64,000 nucleotides of DNA from a bacterium. GTDB taxonomy: Bacteria; Vulcanimicrobiota; Vulcanimicrobiia; Vulcanimicrobiales; Vulcanimicrobiaceae. The notes below the pieces were generated by a model, which was not told the origin of the DNA, searched no databases, and worked only from the letters and a program-made list of their open reading frames with translations. Below are positions 8,747 through 17,726 of this stretch, one piece after another. The position numbers were made by a program, and so were the translations under genes. Position 1 is the first letter of the stretch. Each line of letters begins with the position of its first letter. The DNA is taken from positions 1-64,000 of the forward strand of contig JAJYCL010000008.1 of the NCBI GenBank assembly GCA_021778415.1. Direction: 5' to 3'.

Positions 8747-9715
8747 CTAGGCAAGCAACGAACGAAATCGATCCGCCGAGATATTTCCACCACTGAAGAG
8801 TACCCCGACGCGTTTGCCGGCAACGGGAATCTTCCCAGTAAGAATACCGGCCAAACCGGCCGCGCCGGAAGGTTCGAGTACGATTTTGAGTGTTTCAAAC
8901 GCAAAGATCATCGTACTTCGAAGTTCATCGTCGCTGACGGTAACAATCTGCGCTTGAGCATCTCGCGCAATCGCAAACGTCCACTCGCCCGGCATTGTCG
9001 TTTGCAAACCATCGGCAATGGTCTGCGGCACACCGATGCGAATCCGCTCACCTGCGCGTAACGACTGAGCGAAATCATCGCCCGCCTCCGGCTCGACACC
9101 AATGATCTGACATTTTGGATTCGCGGCTTGCGCTGCAATGCAGGCTCCCGATAGTAATCCGCCGCCACCGACGCACGCAACCATCATGTCGAGGTGCCCG
9201 GTATCGTCGAAAAGTTCTCGCGTGGCCGTGCCCTGCCCGGCGATAATTGCGGGGTGATCAAACGGCGGAACAATCGTTGCCCCGCGTTCGTCGGCCAAGC
9301 GTTGAGCCACGAGCGCGCGATCTTCCTCATCACGAACGTACGTGACGACGTCGGCGCCGTAACCACGGGTCGCAGCGAGTTTACTGGCCGGCGCATCATC
9401 GGGCATCACGATGGTCGCAGCAACGCCAAGCAACGAAGCTGCTAGCGCTACGCCCTGTGCGTGATTGCCGGACGAGAATGCAACGACGCCGCGCTTGCGC
9501 TCCGAATCGCTGAGCTGCGCAAGAAAATTATAGGCGCCACGAAACTTAAAGCTCCCCGTCCGCTGAAAATTTTCCGCTTTGGCAAAAATATCGGCGTGCA
9601 CGGTAGCGTTGAGCATGCGTGACGTAATGATTGGGGTGCGCAACGCAACTCCACGAAGTCGCGTTGCGGCGGCATCAACATCCCCAATCGTTACTGCGTG
9701 TTGTGCGTCCACCAC
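8747..9715 (-). CDS. Threonine/serine dehydratase-like PLP enzyme (fold type II)
   Basis: This is a 322-residue fold-type II PLP enzyme. The Schiff-base lysine lies in SFKFRG (Lys57), the substrate loop is SSGNHAQG (81-88), and the phosphate-binding loop is GGGGLLSG (183-190). It likely deaminates L-threonine to 2-oxobutanoate, or L-serine. It ends after the catalytic domain with no ACT-type regulatory domain, so it resembles catabolic threonine ammonia-lyases or serine racemases rather than feedback-inhibited IlvA. The GTG start (9715 or 9712) lies inside the end of the upstream lipoprotein gene, a 25-base overlap. Confidence 0.9.
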   Translation of the reverse strand: MVDAQHAVTIGDVDAAATRLRGVALRTPIITSRMLNATVHADIFAKAENFQRTGSFKFRGAYNFLAQLSDSERKRGVVAFSSGNHAQGVALAASLLGVAATIVMPDDAPASKLAATRGYGADVVTYVRDEEDRALVAQRLADERGATIVPPFDHPAIIAGQGTATRELFDDTGHLDMMVACVGGGGLLSGACIAAQAANPKCQIIGVEPEAGDDFAQSLRAGERIRIGVPQTIADGLQTTMPGEWTFAIARDAQAQIVTVSDDELRSTMIFAFETLKIVLEPSGAAGLAGILTGKIPVAGKRVGVLFSGGNISADRFRSLLA

Positions 9716-10059
9716 GAAGCTACCTTACCATCCGATGAGAGACGAATGCGTTCGAAATAGGTCGCTTTATCGTACGTCGCGATGAAACAGGTAAATGCCG
9801 GTGGGCACTTCTTTGTTGTGGGTTTAAGTCCGTGAAACGCCCCCTGCGAATTCAGTTCATCCGACAGTTCCGCAACGGCGACACGAGTGATTTTTGTTTG
9901 CGCAAGCGGCGTAAAATCACCGATCACCGGTGTCATATTATTAGCGATAACGGCTTTGGTGATATTTTCGGCCTCACGCTGCTCTTTACTCGCAAATGAA
10001 CATCCGGCGAGAATCACGGCCACCGCGACTGCTGCAGAGATGACACGTACACTTTTCAT
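9691..10059 (-). CDS. Small lipoprotein of unknown function
   Basis: The 122-residue product begins with a lipoprotein signal and a lipobox LAGC around residue 17-20. The mature part contains a C-P-P-A-F-T-C segment that could form a disulphide and ends in a short beta-rich region. No family was recognised. Its ATG overlaps the prfC stop by one base, and its 3' end overlaps the dehydratase start, so it appears to belong to the same transcript as prfC. Confidence 0.7.
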   Translation of the reverse strand: MKSVRVISAAVAVAVILAGCSFASKEQREAENITKAVIANNMTPVIGDFTPLAQTKITRVAVAELSDELNSQGAFHGLKPTTKKCPPAFTCFIATYDKATYFERIRLSSDGKVASWWTHNTQ

Positions 10060-11648
10060 CAGACTTCTAACTCCTGTGAAGCAGTAAACTCAACAAATCG
10101 TAACCCTGGATTCCACTCTTGGGCCAACCGCATCGACCATTCGCTTTCGAAAAGCGCGAGCGGATTTCCATCCCAATCCTCGACAAGACGAGCGTTCGAT
10201 GGCATTTGCGCCGAGGCAACACCTTCACCCAGAACGCGCTTGGCAAGCGAGAAGGGAAGCGGAGTAAAAATCGTCTTGACATTATATTCCGCCTCTAAGC
10301 GGTATTTGGCAACTTCGAATTGCAACGCGCCGACGGCTGCGAGAATGGGTTCCGTCCGCACCGATCCGTACGGATAGAACACTTGAATGGCCCCCTCTTC
10401 GCGCAATTGTGCAATCCCCTTGGCGAACGATTTGTATCCTGCCGTGTCGATACTCCGGACAACCGCAAAATGTTCCGGTGCGAAGGACGGGATCGGTTCG
10501 AACGTCGGGGGCGTAGCACTATCGTAGAGTGCATCACCGATCGCAAAGACCCCGGGATTGGCCAGGCCGACGACATCGCCGGCAAAGGCAACGTCGAGCG
10601 ATTCGCGATCGTCGGCAAAAAGTTTCATCGCTCGCGAGAGACGAACGGACTCTCCGGTGCGTTTGTTACGAACCGTCATATCGCGTTCGAATGCCCCGGA
10701 GCAGACGCGCGCAAACGCGATGCGATCCCGATGGCGAGGATCCATATTCGCCTGGATCTTAAACACGAAGGCGCTAAAGGGCTCGCGCTGCGTTGGATCT
10801 TCCGGCGATGGATGACGGGGCGGCGGTGCCATCTCGACAAACGCATCTAAAAAGAGTTGCACGCCGAAATTCGTTACGGCACTACCAAAATACACGGGCG
10901 TTACTTCACCACGTAACATCGCATTGCGATCGAATGCCGCTCCGGCGCCGTCGAGCAATTCGATACCCTCAATAAACGTTTTGTAGGTGTACTCGTCGAC
11001 AAGATCGCGTAACCGTTCATCATAGGGATCCGTTACAGCCACCGTAGCGCGTTTAGCACCGTGGGCACTACGCTCGAACAAGTACACATCTTTGGTGAGA
11101 CGATCGTAGACGCCGCGAAATTGATCTCCACTTCCGAGCGGCCAGTTCATCGCATAGGCATGGATGCCCAAAACGGACTCGAGTTCATCAAGGAGTTCTA
11201 GCGGATCTTTCGCCGGACGATCCATCTTGTTGATAAACGTAAAGAGCGGAATTTTTCGAGCCGCGCAAATCGCGAAGAGTTTTTTTGTTTGCGGCTCGAC
11301 CCCCTTCGCTCCGTCGATTAACATTGCTGCAGCATCGGCCGCAAGCAACGTTCGATAGGTATCCTCGCCAAAATCTTGATGACCCGGCGTATCGAGCAAA
11401 TTGATGATGTGATCGTTATAGGGAAATTGTAAGACCGTCGACGTAATCGAAATCCCACGTTCGCGTTCGAGATCCATCCAATCGCTTGTCGCCGCCCGCT
11501 GCTTCTTGCGCGCTGAGACTTGTCCGGCGGTGTGAATAGCGCCACCGTAGAGAAGCAATTTCTCCGTGAGCGTCGTTTTACCGGCGTCGGGGTGCGAGAT
11601 AATGGCGAACGTTCGTCGCCGACGCACTTCTTCATCAATCGTCATCAT
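10059..11648 (-). CDS. prfC: Peptide chain release factor 3 (RF3)
   Basis: The 529-residue product equals the usual RF3 length. It carries G1 SHPDAGKTTLTEK, G3 DTPGHQDF and G4 NKMD, and has the RF3-specific C-terminal domains. RF3 is a GTPase that recycles RF1/RF2 from ribosomes after termination. The frame is open to 11714, but the family starts near MTIDEEV. The first Met of the ATGATG pair (11648) overlaps the upstream gene's stop by four bases (ATGA), supporting coupled translation. The next Met, at 11645, is equally possible. Confidence 0.95.
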   Translation of the reverse strand: MMTIDEEVRRRRTFAIISHPDAGKTTLTEKLLLYGGAIHTAGQVSARKKQRAATSDWMDLERERGISITSTVLQFPYNDHIINLLDTPGHQDFGEDTYRTLLAADAAAMLIDGAKGVEPQTKKLFAICAARKIPLFTFINKMDRPAKDPLELLDELESVLGIHAYAMNWPLGSGDQFRGVYDRLTKDVYLFERSAHGAKRATVAVTDPYDERLRDLVDEYTYKTFIEGIELLDGAGAAFDRNAMLRGEVTPVYFGSAVTNFGVQLFLDAFVEMAPPPRHPSPEDPTQREPFSAFVFKIQANMDPRHRDRIAFARVCSGAFERDMTVRNKRTGESVRLSRAMKLFADDRESLDVAFAGDVVGLANPGVFAIGDALYDSATPPTFEPIPSFAPEHFAVVRSIDTAGYKSFAKGIAQLREEGAIQVFYPYGSVRTEPILAAVGALQFEVAKYRLEAEYNVKTIFTPLPFSLAKRVLGEGVASAQMPSNARLVEDWDGNPLALFESEWSMRLAQEWNPGLRFVEFTASQELEV

Positions 11649-12133
11649 AATATAGGGGCTCGCGCATCGTACGAGCGAAGGAGCGGAACGCCCTGCGTCT
11701 GGACATACAACCAAAGTCGCTGCCCCTGGCGATAGAGACTTGCCGGCGCCGAAACGTGCATGCGATCTGGCCCACGCGCCAGATCAATGCCATCATTGTG
11801 GACGGAAATGACGCAATCGGCGACATGGAGCGTTTCTCCGACCGCAAGAGGCGCTACGTTCGGCAAATGGGCCTTGACGTACGCCACATCTCCTCGCACT
11901 TCCGAGTGTTGTAGCAAACATTCCGGTACGGCCGAGAGCGCCCACGAAGCGGTCGCAACGAACGGGCGATCAAGGCGAACTCCCACGTCATTTGGTTTCG
12001 ACATGCCCGGCGGTGTGGCGCGGCTTTGAACCGATGCTAACTTCACGGCGAACCAATCGCGGTGCCACCATGCCGTTCCGAGAACCGCTACGCAGAAAAC
12101 GAACACCGTCGCAAAAAGATAGTAGCGAATCAC
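11645..12133 (-). CDS. Membrane-anchored protein of unknown function
   Basis: The 162-residue protein begins with a hydrophobic segment (residues 4-23) that is probably an uncleaved anchor, followed by an extracytoplasmic domain of about 135 residues with two Cys residues. No family was recognised. It lies between the GH130 gene and prfC with four-base ATGA overlaps on both sides, so it is translated in an operon with them. This placement does not reveal its role. Confidence 0.7.
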   Translation of the reverse strand: MIRYYLFATVFVFCVAVLGTAWWHRDWFAVKLASVQSRATPPGMSKPNDVGVRLDRPFVATASWALSAVPECLLQHSEVRGDVAYVKAHLPNVAPLAVGETLHVADCVISVHNDGIDLARGPDRMHVSAPASLYRQGQRLWLYVQTQGVPLLRSYDARAPIL

Positions 12134-13182
12134 GTCAGGGTCAGACGTGCCGCACCAACGGCGTAATCCGCCATCCCGTAATAGACGTCGAAAATTCGCG
12201 AGCCAAGATCGGTGCGCACATCGATCCCGGTCGGAAAAACTACATTATCGACCGTGCCGGTACGCTCTTCGACCGTCGTCGGGCTCAACACCGGCTCCGG
12301 CGAGCGATATACAATTTCATGCGGACGTTGGATATGGTGAAGCACGATGCCGGCACTATAACGGAATTGCGGGCGATGCCCATCAAATCCAAGCAGATCG
12401 ACGCCATGGAACAATGATAGCCAACCTTCGTCGATGCGAACGGGCGGTGTCCCGCTTCCAACTTTGATCGATCCCCACTGCGAATCGGGCGAAAGCACGC
12501 GAATCGATTCGCGTGGCCGCAGAAGCGCTTTGATATCTTTCGAAACTTCTGAAACCGGCACATAGGCGATCCGAATCGATTCACGTTCGTTCATTGCTAA
12601 ACGTTCGATAAACGGAATGGCGGCACGACCATCGACCGCCGAAATATGCAACATCGGGCGATGATAGAACGCGAACGACTCAACGCCATTCGGCGAGATC
12701 ACCGGCTCGGGAAAAAATGCTGCGTCCTTATCGTCGCCGCGCGCCATACCCGGTTCGAGAAACTCAACGAGGCCAAGACGTTCATAGTGCTCACCGTCGC
12801 GCGACAACGCCAAAGCGATGCGTGGCCCTTCGGGACCATACGCAGTGTACGCCATGACGAACGTATCGATTGCGGGAAGAAACGTGACGCGCGGATCCTC
12901 GCAACCAAACCCCGGTGTGGGACGAAGTTCATACGCTGCTTCGGGCTCAAGGGCAAACCCGCGTCGCGTCGCCGACGGCGCAACGCCATTGGTGTGAACG
13001 TCGCACAAACCGACACGAGAAATGTTCCCCGACGCAACGCAACGTGGAAAAAGAATCGCCCGTCCATCACGCGTTCTCACGAATGCCGGATTGAGCACCC
13101 CTTCGGTTTCCGTCGGACCTACGGGCTGCAAAAGCGTACCGAATCGTTCGATGCGGGCGGACAGCGTCGGCATTATGGGCAT
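12130..13182 (-). CDS. GH130-family glycoside phosphorylase/hydrolase
   Basis: The 350-residue protein has the GH130 pattern of a five-bladed propeller: GCEDPR near residue 87, an RGDDKDAAFFPE segment and FYHRPM. Family members phosphorolyse or hydrolyse beta-linked mannosides, often with GlcNAc; the linkage here cannot be predicted. No signal peptide is seen, so it is likely cytosolic. Possible starts are 13182 or the next Met three codons on; both have weak Shine-Dalgarno sequences. It overlaps the next gene by four bases and is first in the unit with the membrane protein, prfC and a lipoprotein. Confidence 0.8.
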   Translation of the reverse strand: MPIMPTLSARIERFGTLLQPVGPTETEGVLNPAFVRTRDGRAILFPRCVASGNISRVGLCDVHTNGVAPSATRRGFALEPEAAYELRPTPGFGCEDPRVTFLPAIDTFVMAYTAYGPEGPRIALALSRDGEHYERLGLVEFLEPGMARGDDKDAAFFPEPVISPNGVESFAFYHRPMLHISAVDGRAAIPFIERLAMNERESIRIAYVPVSEVSKDIKALLRPRESIRVLSPDSQWGSIKVGSGTPPVRIDEGWLSLFHGVDLLGFDGHRPQFRYSAGIVLHHIQRPHEIVYRSPEPVLSPTTVEERTGTVDNVVFPTGIDVRTDLGSRIFDVYYGMADYAVGAARLTLT

Positions 13183-13225
13183 ACGCAGTGGGTATCGTCC
13201 ATCACGCGACGCGCTTTAGCCGACA

Positions 13226-13657
13226 CTACGGTAAGGTCGTATGCGTGACGGGCGAGCCATCGGGAGTGACCACGTTCACAGCGATCCCGCGTCGATAGAC
13301 CGTATTCGGCACAATCCACAAGGTGTACGTTCGATAATCCGCCGTGGGCTCGCCACCATTTGCCGGCGCGCGCTCGAAGGCCACCACTCGCACTTGCGAG
13401 GCAGTTGCGCGAATCGATTCGATGATCTGACGATAGCCGGTACGATCATGCGGGCCCATCAAAAGCACGACGCCGAATTCGCTGCGATAATTCACCGCTG
13501 CTCGGATTCCCAGATGACGCAAGGCCGCATCGGTACGAACGACGACGATCGCATTGCCACCGGGAGCCGTCGTATCGCCACGTGCCAAGGTCTGAACGCG
13601 GACTTCGCGACAGCCGGTCAAGGCGAGGAGCAAGGCGAGGAGCACTAGTCGTTTCAC
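13226..13657 (-). CDS. Small lipoprotein of unknown function
   Basis: Starting at GTG 13657 gives 143 residues with a short lipoprotein signal and the lipobox LTGC. The mature domain has alternating strands and helices (RTDAALRHLGIRAAVNYR, then a MGPHDRTGYRQII segment), which suggests a small alpha/beta fold. The open frame extends further upstream to 13906, but that part is antisense to the 13756 gene and lacks a signal, so it is not used. The family is unknown. It is divergent from the secreted protein gene at 13756. Confidence 0.6.
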   Translation of the reverse strand: MKRLVLLALLLALTGCREVRVQTLARGDTTAPGGNAIVVVRTDAALRHLGIRAAVNYRSEFGVVLLMGPHDRTGYRQIIESIRATASQVRVVAFERAPANGGEPTADYRTYTLWIVPNTVYRRGIAVNVVTPDGSPVTHTTLP

Positions 13658-13755
13658 GTCGAGGGATGCAGGTTGGCCACGAACGCCTCGGGCACCCGTT
13701 GCCTTCCTGCGATAAAAGTGGGAGACTAGACCCCATACGAGAAGGAGCGTCGCCC

Positions 13756-14520
13756 ATGTTTGCTTCACCCGTCGCGACAAATCTGCTCTTGGCTTTGGCT
13801 CTCGGCATCGCACCGGCGACGACAACGCCGCCGCCATCACCGGCCCCAGGCTCGCTCCCACCCCTGAAACTGATTGTGCGCATTCGCGCAACGAGCCGTT
13901 GCGCAAAAATTGCTACGCATTCAAACGGGGCCATCAACGCGGCGTTGCGAGCGGATCAGACGCTCACCGACACCGTCACCGCCTTGCGTACGGTCGATCT
14001 CGATTCCAATGGCTTAACTCGCACGCAGGGCTTGCACCGGCTGGAAGATCTTGGTAGTGCCATTGCGCGGGCCGTCGGCCGAGGCGACCACGAGATTTCG
14101 GCGCTCCGCGCGCTGGCCGCTAAAGAGTCCGATCCGGTGAAGAAAAAGCAGCTCCTCGATTTTATCAATTCCCTAGGCGGGGCAATTTATCGTCAAAAGA
14201 AAATCGGCCGGGACCTGGACGGATTCGTGGCCGGCATGTATGCCAGATCGATGTATCACGTCAGCGACGATGAAGAAAAAATGAACATCTATGTCTTGCA
14301 CCGCCGCACCTTCACGCCCATGCAAGGAAGCGGGACTCTGACGATCGATACGGCCCCCGATCGCCTCGGAGGCGACCCGGTCACCATGCCCTACGTGAAC
14401 CCCACGGACAATCAAGACGCGCATCTCGCCGCCCAGGATTTTTTCCAGCGCCAGGTCCACGTTTCCAACGACGAGGCCACCGCCGCTCACGCAATCCTGG
14501 CCGTGGCGAGCGGCTGTTAG
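13756..14520 (+). CDS. Secreted protein of unknown function
   Basis: GAAGGAG lies 8 bases before the ATG. The 254-residue product has an N-terminal signal peptide and a Pro/Thr-rich linker at about residues 20-40. A helical middle follows, ending in a Lys-rich helix near residues 125-150, then a C-terminal beta segment. The final residue is Cys. No family was recognised. It precedes ctaA by 60 bases, which contain a short CAACGA/TCGTTG inverted repeat without a T-run, so the two may be separate transcripts. Confidence 0.7.
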   Translation: MFASPVATNLLLALALGIAPATTTPPPSPAPGSLPPLKLIVRIRATSRCAKIATHSNGAINAALRADQTLTDTVTALRTVDLDSNGLTRTQGLHRLEDLGSAIARAVGRGDHEISALRALAAKESDPVKKKQLLDFINSLGGAIYRQKKIGRDLDGFVAGMYARSMYHVSDDEEKMNIYVLHRRTFTPMQGSGTLTIDTAPDRLGGDPVTMPYVNPTDNQDAHLAAQDFFQRQVHVSNDEATAAHAILAVASGC

Positions 14521-14580
14521 GCCCACAACGAGAGTTGTCGTTGGAGGCAAGGCTCACTCGAACCTAGACTCTTACCTGTC

Positions 14581-15471
14581 GTGGAAACCTTACGTCGCCT
14601 CGCCTGGCTGACCGTCGTGATCAGCCTTGGGACCGTTATTCTCGGAAGCTGGACGCGCATCAACGGAGCGGGCATGACCTGCCCGGATTGGCCGCTGTGC
14701 CGAGGCGAAGTCGTACCGTCGCTCGCCGATGGCACGATCTGGGAATGGACCCACCGCCTCTTTGCCTTTAGCCTCGGCCCGCTGGTCCTGGCATTGCTTG
14801 CCGCGGCCTGGTTCCAGCGACGACGCTCCCGCCTGATTCCCCCCACGGCTATCGCCGTTGCCGGGCTTCTCGGCGTGCAAGTCTTTCTCGGGGCCGCAAC
14901 GGTCCATCTCAACAACAGCCCCCTCTCCGTGGTCCTGCATTGGGGCACGGCGATGGCCTTCATCGCCTCGTTGGTCGCGCTGGCCATCTTTGCGAGGGAC
15001 GAACGTCAAGCGATCTCGCCAAGCGCCCTGACGCTCGGCCTGGCGATGACCGCCATTGCGGCCTTTGCCACCATGTGCGTCGGCGCGTACGTCTCCTCAA
15101 GCGGAGCCGGCCTCGCCTGTCTGTCGGTTCCGGAGTGTGCCGGCCACGTCGTCACCTATTCGCCCGGTCAAGTGATCCAAATGCTGCACAGAGGGCTGGC
15201 CGCAATCACATTGCTTGCCATCGCCATTATGTTCGGGTGGTCGTTCCTGACGCAGACATCGCGGCGAGTGCGTAGCGCAACGACGATAGCCGTCGTCTTG
15301 ATTATGGTGCAAATTCTGTTGGGATTACTCAACGTCGTTTGGCGCCTTCCAACGGATTTGCGCGAAGCGCATGCGCTTAACGCCGCGTTGCTCTTTCTCA
15401 GCCTCATCGTTGCAACGGTGTTCTCCGCGATCGAGCGCGATCGCACGCAATTGGCGACGGTGCGCACTTAG
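14581..15471 (+). CDS. ctaA: Haem A synthase (COX15/CtaA)
   Basis: This 296-residue, eight-helix membrane enzyme converts haem O to haem A for the aa3 oxidase. Four conserved haem-ligand His are in place (58, 120, 203, 264). Two extracytoplasmic Cys pairs (34/40 and 180/186) match the Bacillus-type subclass, in which the first pair is functionally important. The start is GTG. The stop overlaps the ctaB GTG by one base. The oxidase genes it serves lie about 5 kb away on the other strand (20808-24237). Confidence 0.95.
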   Translation: METLRRLAWLTVVISLGTVILGSWTRINGAGMTCPDWPLCRGEVVPSLADGTIWEWTHRLFAFSLGPLVLALLAAAWFQRRRSRLIPPTAIAVAGLLGVQVFLGAATVHLNNSPLSVVLHWGTAMAFIASLVALAIFARDERQAISPSALTLGLAMTAIAAFATMCVGAYVSSSGAGLACLSVPECAGHVVTYSPGQVIQMLHRGLAAITLLAIAIMFGWSFLTQTSRRVRSATTIAVVLIMVQILLGLLNVVWRLPTDLREAHALNAALLFLSLIVATVFSAIERDRTQLATVRT

Positions 15472-16346
15472 TGCTTCGTCGGGCCCTTACCGTTGCGGGC
15501 GATTATCTCGAACTTTGCAAACCACGCATCGCCATTCTTCTTCTTATCACCACTTTTGCCGCGATGATGATGGCGGCCCGTGGCCTGCCTTCGCTTCCAC
15601 TCATCATCTGGACGCTGCTCGGTGGCGCACTCGCGTCATTTTCCGCGGGAGCATTTAACTGCGTCTATGATGCCGACATCGATGCGTTAATGCGCCGCAC
15701 GTGCGAACGTCCAATACCGACGGGGAAAATATCGCGTTTCAATGCAACGATATTCGCCATCGTCCTTGGGCTCATCGCGTTTGCATTACTCTATTTTCTC
15801 GTTAACCCATTGGCCGCGTGGCTTTCCTTAGCCGGAAATCTCTATTATGTTTTCGTGTATACGATGTGGCTCAAGCGGAGAACTCCGCTCAACATCGTCA
15901 TCGGTGGTGCGGCCGGATCCGTTCCGCCGCTCGTCGGCTGGGCAGCAGTAACGGGCCACGTCGGCGCACCGGCAATCGGACTCTTCGTTCTCATCTTTTT
16001 ATGGACGCCGCCGCACTTCTGGGCACTTTCGCTCTTTAGCGAGAGCGATTATGAGAAAGCCGGCATTCCCATGCTCCCTAATGTCAGCGGCGAAGAACGT
16101 ACAAAACGAGAGATTATCAGTTACACGATTATTATGGTCTTAGCATCGTTGCTCTTGTATCCGATGCAAATCATGGGGATACCCTTCTTCATTGCTGCAT
16201 CGCTCTTAGGTGCGTGGTTCATCGTCGGCGCTTTGCGCACATGGCAAGATGCAACAACGGTATCGGCTCGAAAACTCTTTCGTTATTCGCTCGTCTACTT
16301 GGCCCTGATTTGCGTCGCGATGGTGATCGATCGGCTGGTTGCCTAG
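15471..16346 (+). CDS. ctaB: Protohaem IX farnesyltransferase (haem O synthase)
   Basis: This 291-residue UbiA-family membrane protein carries the prenyl-diphosphate Mg-binding motif N63-x3-D67-x3-D71 and the typical second loop after KRRTPLN. It attaches farnesyl to haem B to make haem O, the substrate of CtaA. The GTG start overlaps the ctaA stop by one base, so the pair forms a haem A unit for the caa3-type oxidase. Confidence 0.95.
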   Translation: MLRRALTVAGDYLELCKPRIAILLLITTFAAMMMAARGLPSLPLIIWTLLGGALASFSAGAFNCVYDADIDALMRRTCERPIPTGKISRFNATIFAIVLGLIAFALLYFLVNPLAAWLSLAGNLYYVFVYTMWLKRRTPLNIVIGGAAGSVPPLVGWAAVTGHVGAPAIGLFVLIFLWTPPHFWALSLFSESDYEKAGIPMLPNVSGEERTKREIISYTIIMVLASLLLYPMQIMGIPFFIAASLLGAWFIVGALRTWQDATTVSARKLFRYSLVYLALICVAMVIDRLVA

Positions 16347-16347
16347 C

Positions 16348-17703
16348 GTGTCGGTTCGAAAATCATCGCATCATACTGCACTTCTCCTAACGCTCGGCCT
16401 AGGCGTCTTTGCCGGAGCTCTCGATCTCGGCGTCCTTTCTCCGGCCTTGCCTGCACTTGCTCGCACTTTTTCCGTCGCGAAAGCGGATCTCGCATGGGTC
16501 TTTAGCCTCTATCTGCTCGTCAATATCATCGGTATTGCCGTTGCCTCGACCCTTGCCGATCGTTATGGACGCCGAAGCATCTATATCGCCTGCATCGGCC
16601 TCTTCGCGCTCGGCAGTCTCGTCACGATTTTTTCGCAGAGTTACGATATGTTTCTCTTCGGTCGAGCGCTACAGGCACTTGGTGCGGGCGGCATTTTCCC
16701 GGTTGCGGCGGCGACCATCGGCGATGTCGTTCCTCTCGAGCGACGCGGTGCGGCGCTCGGCTTGGTCGCGGCAACCTGGGGCCTCGCTGCGATCGTCGGC
16801 CCGCTTGTTGGCGGCTTGGTTACGCACTTTGTCTCCTGGCGATGGATTTTTGCCGCGAATATTCCACTCGCGTTACTCGTCGCTTCATTGGCTCGCACGA
16901 ATGTCCCGGGTATTGCACCGCGCGTTCGTGGTCCGCTCGATGTATCCGGATTGCTGCTGTTGTGTGCGGGCCTTTTGAGCCTCGTCATCGGCATTATCAA
17001 TCTTCGTATCTTTCCCCCAATTCTCGGTGTCGCGTTGCTTGTCGCGTTTGTGTTGAGACAACGATCGATCGCGCATCCACTTATTCCGCCGAAACTTTTC
17101 CAGACGCCGCAACTGGCAAAAACCTATGCGCTCGAGCTGCTCATCGGCATCCTTGAGGGCTCGCTCTTTTTCATTCCTACGGTGCTCGTCGATGCGCAAA
17201 ATATGACGACGATGGCCGCTGGCGCGATTGCGGCCTTAGGCGCCGTCGTCTTCGTTGCGGTTATTCCAGCGAGCGGCCGCGCCTTGGATCGCGTCGGCAG
17301 TCGAACCGTGCTTCTCGTGGGCACGCTTTTCACGGAAATCGGCCTTGCACTCTTTGCGCTGGGCTTCTCTTCGCTTCCATTGACGATTGTCGCCATGATC
17401 GTTGCCGGCCTCGGATTCGGTGCGCTCCTTGGAGCGCCGACGCGTTACATCATCACCAACGCCACAACCGAACGCACGCGAGCCAGCGCCATCGGGTTGC
17501 TCAGCCAGTTTCTGATCATCGGACAATTACTTGGCAGCGCGATGGCCGGAGGCATCGTGGCGGCAGCGGCAAGCGATATCGACGGCTATAAGGAAGCCTA
17601 TCTCGCCTTCTGTGCTGTCGCCTTACTGGCGCTTGCAGTCGCAAGCATGCTTCAGGGGCGAAATCAAGAGCGGGAAGCGGACCGCGAAGGCGAGGCGGCG
17701 TAA
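16348..17703 (+). CDS. MFS drug/solute exporter (DHA2-like)
   Basis: The polytopic protein has about 451 residues and 12-14 transmembrane helices. It carries the MFS loop 2-3 motif ADRYGRRS and a motif-C-like GLVAATWGLAAIVGPLVGG in helix 5, which is characteristic of antiporters that export drugs. The substrate is unknown. The GTG at 16348, one base after the ctaB stop, is preferred; a TTG at 16339 in the same frame overlaps ctaB by eight bases. The position suggests co-transcription with ctaAB. Confidence 0.85.
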   Translation: MSVRKSSHHTALLLTLGLGVFAGALDLGVLSPALPALARTFSVAKADLAWVFSLYLLVNIIGIAVASTLADRYGRRSIYIACIGLFALGSLVTIFSQSYDMFLFGRALQALGAGGIFPVAAATIGDVVPLERRGAALGLVAATWGLAAIVGPLVGGLVTHFVSWRWIFAANIPLALLVASLARTNVPGIAPRVRGPLDVSGLLLLCAGLLSLVIGIINLRIFPPILGVALLVAFVLRQRSIAHPLIPPKLFQTPQLAKTYALELLIGILEGSLFFIPTVLVDAQNMTTMAAGAIAALGAVVFVAVIPASGRALDRVGSRTVLLVGTLFTEIGLALFALGFSSLPLTIVAMIVAGLGFGALLGAPTRYIITNATTERTRASAIGLLSQFLIIGQLLGSAMAGGIVAAAASDIDGYKEAYLAFCAVALLALAVASMLQGRNQEREADREGEAA

Positions 17704-17726
17704 TTCTTTAGGTTCCGGAGGTCCGT

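Noticed and set aside
14521-14580. CAACGA/TCGTTG hairpin as a terminator before ctaA
   Set aside because: The stem is short and no T-run follows, so termination cannot be claimed.
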